The position numbers were made by a program, and so were the translations under genes. Shown here in pieces: positions 23,511 through 35,559 of a stretch of 64,000 bases of DNA. Every line of letters starts with the position of its first letter. Position 1 is the first letter of the stretch. Origin of the DNA: Dendrobium chrysotoxum. Its lineage: Eukaryota; Streptophyta; Magnoliopsida; Asparagales; Orchidaceae. The stretch is taken from contig CM034304.1 of the NCBI GenBank assembly GCA_019925795.1, positions 25,994,228 to 26,058,227 of the forward strand, given 5' to 3'. The notes under the pieces are model-generated. The model saw only the letters and a program-made list of their open reading frames with translations. It made no database searches and was not told the DNA's origin.

Positions 23511-26280
23511 ATGCGGCTTGTGTGGTAGGCCTAAAGGTGGAGTCAGAGCTGGCTAGGGCTGGGGGTCATGTGAGGGACTTCCAATCTAGAGGGAAGTCGG
23601 GTCAAGCTTAGAAGGAGTCGGGTCATCAACCTGTAGTCTAAGGATAGGCTCAGACGGGAAGTCGAGGTCAACATCTGGAGGTTGGGCGGGGCCTGCACCT
23701 AGGTCACTTCGTCTAGGAGAGATTCGGAGTCAGGGCCAATAGGGAAATCCGCTTAGGATGCAAGTCAACAGCTGGCGTGGTTCGAACGAGAGAAAATAAT
23801 AAGAGGGAGGGCTGCAACTCCTCTGGGATAGACCAAGCGGAAGAATCCCTTGAGGTAGAGGATCTTCAAGCTCTGTTTGAATAAGAGAGGGAGAGGTGGA
23901 GGGGCTTAGCTATGTTATGCGAACTAGAGATATAGGAGATTGAGGGGTGGGTCTGGGAGGAGATAAAGTGAAAGGATCTCAGGCCTGAGAGATAACTGTT
24001 GGTGTGCATAGAGATCGAGAGCCCCTTCTCTTAGTTCTGGATGCCCAAAAACCAAAATCCTCGCTCGCTTTTTCTTTTTTGGTTTTCCTTATACATGAAT
24101 TGATGGCCTTTTGCCCTTCTGCTACTCGATTTCTGCCAAAGATGCTTGTCTCCATTCCAAAACTAGCATATCACATGATTGAATTGATTGGAAATGGCAT
24201 ACTTTTAATTCTAGTGAAATCAGAGTTGTCGATCTAACTTTCTTGATTTGGAAATTGATTCAAAATGATTAAAAAGTCACTTGGATTTTAATTAGGATTA
24301 ATTTCAACCAGCTGAGTGTTGACCTCATCTTTGTATGAGGTCATTAGGACCCACTTGGGTTTCTTGCTGGTGACCTAATGACTGGGAGATGTCCACTTCT
24401 CATCCATATAGATCCTAGTCTAAAATAAATCCAAGTCTAATCAAATTCAGTTCTACCCCTCAATTTAATTCCCAGATCAACTTTTAACTAACATTCAATC
24501 AAATTTCAAATCATATCTAATCAATCCAAATCATTCATTTAATTTTCATTGATATGGATAATTTAAACTCAACCAATTAATTCCAAAATCCAAATCTAAC
24601 ATTCCAAACCAAATCCTAGGGTTAATGGCCTTGGTCTTAAAACCCTTTCTGGGTGAATTTTCTATCACCTAGAAACCAGTCAAATGATCCCTGATTTGGG
24701 GTCTATAAATTGTATCTTACTCATATGTGTCTCTATGATCAACCCACCAAATTTGAACTCATTCTAAGGTCCCTAGCCCCAGAAACTGAACTAATTTCCA
24801 AAGGTTGCAAAACTTTCAAATATTTATAATCTATGCCACGTGACCTACCATACAGTGAAATTTGACCTTGGGACCCCCTCCAAACCTTCCAACCATACTC
24901 ATGACTTTTGTAATGACTTGTTGATCAATAACCTACACTTTTGTGGACCTTGTTTGACCCATGGTTTACTTGGGGTCAAAATGACCAAAGTGCCCTTTAA
25001 AGGGGTTTTGGGTCTTTTTCCCAAAATTCAATATCACCTTCCCATATCAATCTTCAAAACCTATCCCAATGGATCCTAAATATCATTAGAAATAAATTAG
25101 ACCCAAACCCATATTTTGGTTTGACCTAGTTGACCAAGTCAACCATGGTTGACCAAAGTAGGCCTTAAGGGTTTAAATACCCATTTCAAACCAAATGAGC
25201 TCCCCTTAACTTTGGACCACTTCCATTGAGTTCATATGATCTATTTGAACTTAATGGACCCAACCCATGACCCTAGGTCAACTTGGTAGACCAAGTCAAT
25301 CAAGTTTGACTAAACCATCCATACACTTCTACCCTTTCAAATCGTTTGACCAAGGCCTTGCCAAGCCTACCCAAACCCATGGGGTGACCCATTGGGTCTT
25401 CAAGAGACCCCTCTTGAAGACCCAAGCCTTGGGGCCACTTGGGTTAGCCATTTGGCTTGACCCAAGTGCCCAAAGAGGGGTTCCCCTCGAGCCAAATTCT
25501 AACCCTAGCCCAATTAGATCAAACCAATAGTGACATTGGGTTCCCCTTGACCCAGTATACCTTCCTTAGTTGCCCAACCCTTGGGTTAACTTGGGTTGGG
25601 AGTTAGGCTAACCCAAAGTGGTCAAAGCCACCTTGGGTTGAGACATTTCTTAACCTAAGTTCAATTAAACCCAACCAACACCTCTATTGCATTGCCCTAG
25701 ATCTAATACAACTATCCTAGTCAGCCCCACCCTTGTGTTAACTTGGGTTAACCTCTAGGGTAGCCCAAAGTGGTCAAAACCACTTTGACCTTAGCCATCT
25801 TCCTCCCTAGACCCAATCAAGCCCAATTGCCAGTTGCATTGGGTAGTCCTTGACTCAACCCATCTCCCACCTTAACCCCATGACCTGGCTTAACCTAGGT
25901 TGAGCCTAAATTAACCCAAATCGTACAGATTTGGGTCCACCTGAGCCTCCCTATTGATTCAGGCTTCCCCATGCCCAATTAAGCTCACTTTGAGCTTACC
26001 GGACCTTCAGACATTCTTCCACCTTAGCTCGACCCAGTCCCTAGCCAGTGGTAGCTGGAATAAATGAGAATTTAGCTTCGGTGGTCCCCCCATCCTCGAG
26101 CTCTGCCCAAAGGTTTTTAGAGCTTGGTTTTATTGGGATTGAGCTCATGAGGCTCTAGGATGATATCCCCTTCCACCTGGATCCCATCCAATGGTTGTCC
26201 CAATCGATCTCAGCCATCTATGGGCACGGGAAGCATTCGAATAGGGCACCTCGACCCAGACCCCTTCATTCAATTCTAGC
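23511..26280 (+). mobile_element. probable large LTR (U3-like), rich in TTGAC cores
   Basis: A GC-richer stretch of C/T-biased sequence with repeated GGTTGACC, CTTGGGTTGG and CCAAGTTTGAC words. It has at least thirteen TTGAC or GTCAA pentamers between 24840 and 25570 alone. It leads into a TATA-like TTTTTAAAAATAGACC at 26280 and then pyrimidine-rich sequence, the order expected of a gypsy LTR promoter. No coding domain and no paired LTR were located, so this is inference. The ORFs 24840-25079 and 25267-25530 are compositional. Confidence 0.35.
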
Positions 26281-27930
26281 TTTTTAAAAATAGACCCCAT
26301 ACCTCCCTGAGCATTCCTCTCCCATTCCCCAGTCTCCCAGCGTCCTCCAGCCATCCGTCTGAGTGAACTCTGATGAAGTCCATGTGCCCTCCGCTCGAAG
26401 TCATGCCTCCGGCCTTCCTTCAATCTTGATGTCTGAAGGAGAAGTACTCGCCATCCTTCCCTAAAGCTTCTCGATAAAATAACCCATTCGTTGGGGCTTT
26501 TAACATGGTGAGATCCTCCTCCCGAGCTCCCTAGCTGGTCAAGTCTGAAAAAAAATTTAATCCAATGAATTTCCATCATTGGATTGAAATTTTTTATCAT
26601 CTTGATCCTTCCTGTGAAATTTTGTGAGAGTTTGCCAGTGGGATCTCTTGATTCACACTGGAGAACTTGAATAGCTTCAAGTTTGTGCGGGAGGTAGAAG
26701 ATGCAATCCTAACCATTGTTCCATTGATGTTAATCAATGGTTCGTATTAGATCCCACAGTTTTGGAGCCCGTTTGGTCGTGCCCATTCAATTAATGATCC
26801 AACGACTGTAATCAATCTTGTATTTACACAGTCAGCAGTAATGATTGGCTGGCCAATCGGATGGCGCTCGCGTGTAAAGTGCCAGTTGACTATGTAAATA
26901 TGGATTTGATTTTATAGAAAATATAAGAAAAATTCAAAAATTCACACCTCCCTCTACACTTGACCAAATTAGGTGTTCTTAGGCTCATTTGGAAAGATCT
27001 CAGAGAGATATTCAAAAGCCCTATAGTCCTAAGCCCTGATTATACCTAGGTTAGTTTCAATTTCCATTTGAATGTTTATGGTATTTATGCTTTTATGTGT
27101 TTATTTGATGTCACCATGGCTTGGGACTTTGAGAGATTGAATTTGGGCATGTTTTTAACATATCCAAATTTTCTCTCCACTGTTTGTTGAGTTTAAGGGC
27201 ACCATTTGGTCAATTTGATTCTAAATCACTTCTATGGTCTTTCCAATGAGATTTAGGATTTAAATTATGGTGTGTTGATTATGCTTAGTCAAAGTAGTTT
27301 AGAGCCACTGATTGCACCCCAATCCAATCCTAGGGTAGTGACTTAAGAATTTTCTAAGGTGACCTTGGGTGGCTCGGTTAGCCAATTTAGAAAGCTTCAT
27401 TTGGGCCCAAATTTAGGGGTCTTGACCTTGAGATCAGGAGATCTCATGATCCAAATTTCACAGAATTTGGTGCCCATTTGATCCACCAACTAGGAAACCC
27501 AAAATCCCTCTCTAGATGTGGCATAGAACTTTAATTAATTCACTAAAAGTTCATATTAAATCTAAAAATTTTATAAAAGGACTCTAATTAGCTCTAATTG
27601 AACCCTCAACCTAGGAAAAATAAAAGTCCTATCAAATAACCTTTAATTTAGTCTTAATTTAATTTCTAAGGAAAATTAATAATTAATTTAAATAAATAAT
27701 TAAAAATATTTAAAAACTTCAAAAATTTCTCAAATACTTGGAAACATCTCTTTAGGTCATTTTTGACCTTTGAGAGTGATTTCAAGAGGTTTGGGGTTGA
27801 TTTAAATTAAAATCTAAAAATCCTCTAAATTAGGGCAATTTTAGAATTTCCAAAAATACCTTATCTTTGAAAAATCACCAATAATTCTAGAAAATTCAAT
27901 TTATTTTCATATTTATTATGTCTTCTGATT
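26280..27930 (+). other. LTR-like R/U5 and flanking AT-rich DNA
   Basis: After the TATA-like site comes a C/T-rich leader (CTCCCATTCCCCAGTCTCCC), then increasingly AT-rich DNA. The 151-residue minus ORF at 26145-26600 has no known domain and lies over this leader; I do not accept it as a gene. Confidence 0.3.
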
Positions 27931-28225
27931 CAACACAGATTCGACCTCGGTCAAACCATTGAACCCTAAACCTTTCTTTTTTCTGGTTCTATATCCGGTC
28001 TAATCTTCATAACCTTGGCTATATGTAAATTGATAAAGGAGTTAACAATGCTAAATGAGGCAATTAAAGCATAAGGATAGATGGTGGATGAGTTGGAAGA
28101 TAAGAGAAATCTATATTTATGAGGAGTAAAAATAAATTAGTGAACAAAATCACACAAAATTTTTATGCAGCAGCCCACTTTTTAAGTAGCACGGCAATCT
28201 ACTTCGAAGATTGCCTTGTAATTAT

Positions 28226-28402
28226 GGCTTCATTTGGAACAACTTTTTTACTACTGTTGAAAGTAATTTTTAAAAAAGTTATTATAAAAATAATTTTTTA
28301 GCACAAAAGTTTTATGAAAGCAACGACAAAAAAATAGTTAGATAAAAATTGTGATTACAATCTAAAAAATAAAATAGTAAGAAATCTATCCCAAATGAAG
28401 CC
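28226..28402. mobile_element. Tourist-like MITE, longer T1 subfamily
   Basis: Starts GGCTTCATTTGGAACAAC and ends CTATCCCAAATGAAGCC. The interior includes GTTAGATAAAAATTGTGATTACAATC, the longer-subfamily block. It lies 300 bp downstream of NIMIN copy B, as another T1 MITE lies downstream of copy A. Confidence 0.7.
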
Positions 28403-28701
28403 AAAGCCTATAAAGCATGTTTTCTTCACAAGACAAACATTAGTCTCACAATTTTGTTGGATGGGGCACAACGGAGATAAATAAATTGATTTATAGCCTG
28501 AATTTGCAAGAGAAAGGTATTGATCAATACTGAAGAACTCATCAAGAAACTTTATTTTTGAAGTTTTATTCCAATATAGAACCATTAAATTTCTACAAAC
28601 CCCCAATTAACTGCACGAAAAGTAAGAAAAAATTAAAGTAGCTTTAGAACAAGAACAAGCTATATATTCCATATAACAAAACCACTGAGAACAATCAGAA
28701 G

Positions 28702-28983
28702 CTACAGCCCAAGGCTAAGATCCACACCGCTATCCGTTCCTTCTTCCTTCTCCTTCCCCCTACTTATCCCAGCATCTCCAATATTAGAACTCGCAGCTTG
28801 TGAGAAATCCTCCCACTCAAAGGTCGGCTTCCAAAGCAAGCTTTCCCTTTTCTGCCTCTTACTCGGCTCTGTCTCCCACAGCATTCTCGTAGCTCTGATG
28901 TTCTCTATAAGCATGTAGAATTTCTTCATCTTCTCCTCTTCCTCCTCCTTCCTATCCTCTCTTTCCATTTTCTCGCTATTCAT
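28702..28983 (-). CDS. NIM1-interacting (NIMIN)-type protein, copy B
   Basis: The product is a 93-residue intronless paralogue of the protein at 12312-12587, nearly colinear from residue 6 on. It has an acidic N-terminus (E-E-E-E-E at 13-17), M-K-K-F-Y-M-L-I at 19-26 (Tyr replaces one Phe of copy A), K-R-Q-K-R at 42-46, F-E-W-E-D-F at 55-60 and a C-terminal EAR motif D-L-S-L-G-L at 88-93. NIMIN proteins bind NPR1 and carry a repression motif, acting in the nucleus in salicylic-acid defence. The start is the first of two close ATGs; copy A keeps only the second. The 3' flanks of both copies also align (CAGAAGCTACAGCCCAAG), so the duplication covered the whole gene. Confidence 0.87.
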   Translation of the reverse strand: MNSEKMEREDRKEEEEEKMKKFYMLIENIRATRMLWETEPSKRQKRESLLWKPTFEWEDFSQAASSNIGDAGISRGKEKEEGTDSGVDLSLGL

Positions 28984-29079
28984 TCTCCTCCAGCTCTCAG
29001 ATTATATAGAATCCCAACAAGTTCTTTATGGAGAAGTGGAGGTGGAGAAAACAAGCCATCTGGCTTTGTTTAAATAAGA

Positions 29080-29096
29080 TTAAAAACTATATAGAA
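29080..29096 (-). promoter_or_regulatory. candidate TATA box of NIMIN copy B
   Basis: The minus strand reads TTCTATATAGTTTTTAATC about 105 bp before the ATG. A nearer TCTATATAATCTG (29000-29012) leaves too little leader. The choice is inferred. Confidence 0.4.
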
Positions 29097-29164
29097 TAAG
29101 ACTACGTGGAGATCTTTAGCTAAGGGGATGTGCTGTCAGACCTGCTGAAAAGCATGTGGTCGTA

Positions 29165-29280
29165 ATAAGAAGGCATTTGACCAGCAGTCTGTGACCACGA
29201 GGCATGCGTGATAGACCAGGTTTCACGATTTTTTTGCCTTAATGACGTGATGAGGAGACGTCTGTAGATGGCGTTATTAT
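29165..29280 (-). promoter_or_regulatory. NIMIN copy B upstream module
   Basis: Holds TTGACC at 29177-29182, GCGTGAT near 29206, TGACG at 29243-29247 and GACGTC at 29257-29262. Order and spacing match the module before copy A. The second TGACG of copy A is changed to TGGCG here (29269-29273), so the pair has become a single site. Confidence 0.6.
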
Positions 29281-29289
29281 TGTTATTTT

Positions 29290-29739
29290 TTTATTATTTA
29301 TAAAATGAGATATAAATATAAAAAATATGAGTTCAATTATTAGGCCACAGTAATTGATGTCTAATTGAGAGTTTTTATTATCAATTAAGAGATTTTTAGG
29401 TTTGAGTTTTGAATATGTGATGTGTATGCGAGTTTGTCTTAGTTGACCAAAATGTCAAAAAAAAAAATCTATTAGAGTTGATTGTGAAGCTATAAAATTT
29501 GAATCGGATATAAAATTAGAAAGAGATGCTTAAGATTTAATTATTTGATCAGAACTGAATTAGATGATGTAATAAATATTAAAAATAATAAATAATGTAA
29601 TATTAGATAAGCAGAAGTTGGCTATATCTGTAGATCAGAGGAAGTTGCAAAAGATCTCAATCGTAGTTTTTGTTAATGGCGTCTTTGTCTTGATCTATTT
29701 TGAGAAGTAATCAACTATCAAGCGACTTGACTATAGAGG
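29290..29739. other. unassigned AT-rich DNA
   Basis: No gene or repeat boundary recognised. Confidence 0.35.
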
Positions 29740-30045
29740 AAGTTTAAACTGCCGGTAATTTGGAACAATAACAGTTGTTTACATAGGTGCTAATCTGAAA
29801 ATTTAGCACCGGTTTAAACCGCCACTAATATGAAACTTTAGAGTCGGTTTAAACTGCTTTTAATACAATTGCTTCAAACCTTTTCCTCAGTGGTCGCAAA
29901 ATTGCTGTGAAAAAGCTTTGTAGCGGACAACAAATATGACGGTCTTGCGGCGGTTGCAAAACCGATGTAAAGATTTTTCTGCTGGTTAAAATCACCGTTA
30001 ATTCCAAAACTAAGTGTTACCAAAGCTTTTTTTTCTTGTTTTGTG
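29740..30045. mobile_element. CACTA-like subterminal repeat fragment
   Basis: Repeated short palindromes such as GGTTTAAACCGCC, GCGGCGGTTGCAAAACCG and GTTAAAATCACCG run through about 280 bases. The right side reads CTTTTTTTTCTTG, compatible with the inverse of a CACTACAAGAAAAA terminus whose last bases have mutated. No transposase is present. Confidence 0.45.
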
Positions 30046-31379
30046 TAAAAAAAGTGTATCCGAGAACCCTCTTCTAGTTTTGTGTACAAAAAGTGTACAG
30101 GCAACCTGTGACAAAGATTTCACTCGAAGTTTCCTCTATTATGTATCCGAGAACATATACAAAGCAAAGAAAAATTAATCTTTCTTGATTTTATGTTAGA
30201 CCGTATATTCTTAGACTGATAAGTCATTATGAGTTTCTTTATTACCAAGTAAAGGTGTAGGTTATCGATCGCGACAATAGTTGTCTGAAGAATATGTGAC
30301 TTTATTGCTCAAGATGACTCTAGAGAGCACCTTATGTGGGTGGTGCATGAGTCCTTAGGGTTAGTAACTTGAGGAAATTCTTTGAGTCTTTTTCCCCAAG
30401 ATGAATATCTTGGGTGACTCCATGGAGGCGAAGACCCCAAATAAGTGGAAATTCCCTTTGGGAAAGCAGCGAGTCTCCTAAGAGACCATAATTGTGAGTT
30501 GAGGATGAACATAATTTATGAAGCCATGCCTACAGGCTTTGTAGGTGTTGCCTCTTGTAGCTTTGACAAGAATTTCTAAAGAAGGTGGATAGCATGGACT
30601 AGGGAGAGCTACTGAAAGAGTTGAATCCTCAAAAAGCAAATGCTTTTTTTGAACGAAGGCTTGCTGAATGAATCTAATTGAACTCACTCAGAACATGTGC
30701 ATCCCTGATTAACATCCTTGGGAGTGGGCTCCTATAATGCGAGCTTCCATAGGATGAATGTTTGCTTATCTATAGTTTTGCTTCCATGAATTCTCCTCAA
30801 CCTAGCATCATTTTGAGCAAGTGCACCTCTTAACCAAGCTTTTCTGGGGTAAGTTGCTTGATATCTGTGAGTTACCTATATTAATATGTATGAACACACC
30901 TTTATAAATCAAATTATTAAAAATTTTATATTAAAATAGCTACGCAAATATATATGTGCACAACCTGCTAATTAATTTTTAAAATTGTATACACATATAT
31001 AAATATCATAGTCAAAGAAATTATATCAAAATAGTTAAACACAAGAATAGTTATCCATATAAACTCAATTAGTGGATTATACACAACTATATATAAACCA
31101 AGTGATTGAAGAAATTGCATCAAAGTAATTATTCACAAGAGCTTAAAAACTTGTAGACTCAATTTATTTGTTATAACCAAAATTATGTAAGAACTTCTTC
31201 ATAAATAATAGTGCCCACATTTCACATCAATCAATTGAATTTATACAGTGGTATAAACATGCATACACTAGAAAGCGTGTATGAACTTGTAGCAAAGTAC
31301 TTGTATATAGATGTGCATATATATCCTATCTCAACCCTAAAATTGATTTTATAGGATTAGATCACTATATAAAAACTAG
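30046..31379. other. unassigned DNA
   Basis: 30240-30900 is less AT-rich and slightly exon-like, but the ORFs at 30309-30512 and 30478-30687 minus show no domain. From 30900 it is AT-rich with many TATATAAA words. Confidence 0.3.
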
Positions 31380-31530
31380 TGATTTGCGGCAGATTTGAAT
31401 AAAAAATTTTCATCGTAGATTTTGTAACGGAATTGCAGCGAAAAATCCGTCACAAATTTGTCATGTATTTTCCACACAAATCTGCCACAATTCTGTCATA
31501 AATCCTCCACAAATCAGTCACAAATAAGTT
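31380..31530. mobile_element. subterminal palindrome fragment of a DNA transposon
   Basis: Alternating TTTGCGGCAGATTTG, AAATCCGTCACAAATTTG, AAATCTGCCACAA and AATCAGTCACAAA words form overlapping inverted repeats, as in CACTA- or MULE-type termini. Superfamily uncertain. Confidence 0.4.
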
Positions 31531-32749
31531 TATCTAAACCGATATCCAGGTTATTTCTTTCATTGGCTCGAGCTCTGTTTGTTCCCCCGTGCCCGCACTC
31601 TTAGTGACGACCCTTGCTCACTGATGTTCCTTTCTCGCGGCCCATCCTTTCCTCACCAACGTTCACCGTTCTTCATTGATGTTCAACTTCGCTCTTTCGA
31701 CGACGTAAAAGCAAATTTCTTAAGATACCCACCATCAGATACCTGAGAAACTCGCTTATGAAAAGGAATTCACTCGCCCGCATCCATCCATGAGCTCGCC
31801 CTATGTTTGGCAATCAGGAGGATCCTTGCTAAGCAAGCATACCATGAATCATCTCAGTCAAGCTCTTACCCTCTGAGCTTACCAAACTTATTTATGGGAA
31901 GTGCCTACCATAGTGATCCATTACTCATTTGGTTACAACCCCTACCAAGCTTATGAACTCATCATCCTTGCTAGCACTTCAGCTCACTCTCCTTAGTTGA
32001 GCAACATCAAGCCTCTTATGTCACTCATGGGCCACACAAGATGAATCACCAATTATGGGTCCACCTCTTCTCATGACTAAATCTACACGTACTAGTTCCC
32101 CCTCCTAAGCTCGCCCAACAATAGGAAACTCACAAGATCGTTGACTTTGCCCTTCTACAGCCCATCAGGAGGTGGCATGTGTCCTAGATTAATGTGTAGC
32201 ATTGTACATGTATTTTTTATATAGCAATGTTTAAGTTCTTCTATGTGTAGTTATTCTTGTAACTCTCAAAACCCTATAAATAAAGGGTGATGAGGAAGAG
32301 TTTGGGGGATTTTTAGAGAAAACTTTTTTCAGAGGCGACTTTCAAAGAGGACTTTTTCAAAGGATTCTATAATACCTTTAAGACAACATTCATGTGTTCC
32401 TTACTGAGATATAAAAAAATTTCTTTAGTCTATTCTCCTATATTCTCTATTCTCTATTCTCTACTCTCCATTCTCACCAATAGGTCCTCAAGTCCTCAAG
32501 CTCACCAGGCAAATCAGTTAGTAAAGTTGGGCACATTCGCTGGATAAACATGGATTCAACAGTCGTCACTCATTGCCAATTGTTACCCACCTTACTATTG
32601 GTTGTCTTTACTGCCATTGCGACCACCGATCATTGCCACCTACCATTTTCATCGCTTTTCACTGACTCCAAACCATCAATCCTATAATCATTGGGCTTTA
32701 CATTACATTCACTTTACTTCAAGGCAAATAAAAAATGTAACCTTAATGA
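31531..32749 (+). mobile_element. LTR-like fragment with TATA box
   Basis: AACCCTATAAATAAAGGG at 32268-32285 is a good plant TATA context. It is followed by TTTTCAGAGGCGACTTTC and a CTCTATTCTCTA-rich tract, typical of the R/U5 part of a gypsy LTR. Upstream is C-rich sequence. No coding domain was found. Confidence 0.35.
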
Positions 32750-33310
32750 CACCACCAAAATCGATCTAATCAAAGCCCAAATGGGCCTAAATCAAGGGTT
32801 TGAAGTATATTTAGAAGCTTCAGGATTTTAATTGGATAACTAAATAATATCAAAATATAGCTTGCTTATAGTCAAATCAAGCAGCTTGATGAAAAGAACC
32901 CAATGAGCCCAAGATCGCTTAATTCTAGCATTATTAAGGCACTTAAATGTTGAATAAATGTTCTATAATCTAAGGGAGTAATGTAGGGCCGTTCGATGGA
33001 GTACTCCTTATTTTCTTGAGATCTTCTCCATATTTACAAGGCATGCTACTCTAAAAAATCCATAAATAGACCCCCTACTCTTTTCATGACTGGGTTTTGG
33101 ACCTTAGGTTAGAAATATAAGAGAGATTTGAAACTTACGTCTCATTTCTCCACTTGAGCATCACTGCTGGCAAACCGTCACCACCATTAGACTTTCACTA
33201 ATAGATCTTCATTGAACATCCGCCTTACCATCACAATAGACCTTAACCCATCCACCACCAGTAAACATTCACTGGACAACCATTACTATCATGCCATCGC
33301 CCGATTATTA
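32750..33310 (+). mobile_element. diverged relative of the 38.6-kb gypsy LTR
   Basis: Blocks such as GCTTATAGTCAAATCAAGC, AACCCAATGAGCCCAAGATCG and CATAAATAGACCCCCTA (TATA region, near 33060) align, with many changes, to 38876-39095 inside the LTR of the complete Tat-type element. It ends in CACCACC/TTCACT repeats like the minisatellite of that LTR. It is an older member of the same family. Confidence 0.6.
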
Positions 33311-33437
33311 TCTTTGAATGTATAATACCTTTAGATTCAGTATTCAGTTCAACATATTCTGATTCAATTTGAAAAGATAATGGCTTAATCTTTGTATTTT
33401 ATGATATTTCACAATTAGCTTTGATACTAATTAATAG

Positions 33438-35320
33438 TGCCATGAGGCATACCAAGAGGAGGGTAAATTAGTAGTTTTGAAAACTTTTTACTTAAAAATC
33501 CTTTGTTTAAAATAAATCTTTAAATATGCCAAAGCGTTTAAATAAACGAAATTGAACAATGCAAAATACAACTAAAAGCAAGTATGAATTTTTTAATGTT
33601 GTTAAATTTTGTAGAAAATAAAAAATAAGGAAAAGTAAAGTGTAATAAGTAAGAAATTATAAATTAAGATTTATAGTGGTTCAGTCAACTTGACCGACAT
33701 CAACTCCTTAAAGGTCTTCCTCTTTAGGAATTGGACTAAACAGTGACTCTCCTTCAGTACACAGCTAGATTAAGAAGCCCTTTTCCCTTACCACAAGTGA
33801 AGAATCCCCCTTACCGACTCTACACACCCGAAGAATCTCATCCTCTTACCTCCACAGCTCGATGGAGCTATCGTCCCTCCCTATGCCTTTAAGCCTAACA
33901 GAGACATTAATCCCTCTTTTCACCTCCAAGCCAAGTAGAGATGTCGATCCCTGCTTTTACATCCAAGCCTGGTGGAGATGTCGAATGCTTAGCCTCCTCG
34001 ACTAGCAGGTCTCTTATGATGCCCCAGAAAATAGCCCATTTTATTTAAAAAAATTTAATGAAATTAGTTCACAAATAGACACCTGACGGTCTCAAAATTC
34101 TTTCTTGTACCAATAGATGTTAACTTCTTAAGGATTTGCATCAGTGCTAAAAAATTATAAAAAATTATTGTAATTAAATCACTATAATATCTATGCTATG
34201 AAGAAGACGGTTTGTGATTTGAACTTATAATGGCCAAAAATAATAATTTAATTGTGTCAAAATATAAGCAATTATATCTCTAGCCCCAAAGACTCCTTTC
34301 CTAGAGCTCTTCCTAAAGAGCTCCACACACACAATCGGAGGACCCAAGAAGTAGGCCACCTTGAGCAACTATATGAAACCCCTCACACTCCCTTAACTCC
34401 CTCGAGGCTCTTCTCCCTCTCTCAACCTCACGTCTTTTCTCTCTTGTGACGTGGACTCTCCAAGCTCTCTCATAGAATAAAAAATTTCACTTGATTGCTA
34501 AAAGACTCTCTCCTCAAGAAATGAAAGAGCATATAAAGAGGGCTCTAAAAAAACTCTAAATTTTAATCTAACAATCTTAGATCATACAGCACGATAATAA
34601 GTTCATACAATACGATTAGTTGAATTGAATAACAAATCATCCAAGATGATCCAAGTTCATCAATGAGAGGTCTATGCTGATCATCCCGTACGATAAATGA
34701 TCATATAGTATGATCCTAAACGAAGATTATATCTGATTCAATTCATTAATCCTTGGGAATAAATTAGGCAACTTAATTAAAGCTCGTATAGTATAATTAG
34801 TTTAAATTTTAAAATTTAAATTTGCTTAATTTAAGTAACTAAGATTCAATGGTGGGGTTTCATGATATAGCTTATCTTACAAAATAATGTGGTGGTCGTA
34901 TAATACGATTAGTTATACTTGATATTTAATTAATCTCATTTAATTAAATATTTTAATTAATTTTTATTTAAATAGATCATATGTTATAATCTATATCATA
35001 TATTATGGTTAACAGAAAATTTTAAATATTTAATTTTACTCCCCTAATATTTATGTGCACGGTTGCTAAGCCAACATACACCTAATATATAAATAGACTT
35101 AAAAAAATGAAAAATATAACCTCTTTCAAATGTTGACTACTTATATATGAACGGACGATGTCGTGAGCTTTTATTCTTTACTCTTGCTTGGTGTAATTAT
35201 TCCTGAAAGATTGGTGATACAAACAAAAATAGATATTCAATATATAGTACATGAATATCAAACTAAAAATCTAATGATCTTTATTATCATCAAAATATAA
35301 GACCAGTCTCCCCGATTGCA
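33438..35320 (-). mobile_element. Ty1-copia (SIRE/Maximus-type) LTR with primer-site remnant
   Basis: On the minus strand it begins TGCAATCGGGGAGACTGG (35320) and soon has TTTTGATGATAATAAAG, the SIRE-type LTR start. It ends CCTCTTGGTATGCCTCATGGCA (33459-33438). Next, at 33432-33417, comes TTAGTATCAAAGC, a mutated initiator-Met tRNA primer-binding site (usual form TTGGTATCAGAGC), so this is a 5' LTR and not a solo one. The interior has the GTACGAT-word region (34560-35000) and the CCCCTCACACT block shared with 14415-16370. No internal coding region remains. Confidence 0.65.
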
Positions 35321-35559
35321 ATATTTTGAACCCTTATGCATGTTCTTGGAAGTGTTTGTTATGTATCAAAAAGTATACATGTATTCTAGAGTAGGTCATA
35401 GGAATCCATTTGCATGTTTGTAAAATTTTAATTTTTTTCCCTTGGCCAATCACGACGTTAGGTTTGATAATGCCTTGGCGTGAGAGTCTCAAGAAAATAT
35501 GCATTTAATTTGATGCTCCCAGGCATGACGGGTGTGGCGACGATGTAGGTTTTCTTAAG

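Noticed and set aside
26145..26600. 151-residue minus-strand ORF, the longest in the window
   Set aside because: No domain, Arg/Gly/Trp-rich composition, and it sits over an LTR-like leader next to a TATA-like site on the other strand.
30240..30900. possible exon cluster
   Set aside because: Composition is slightly gene-like but no frame stays open with a recognisable domain or a consistent set of splice sites.
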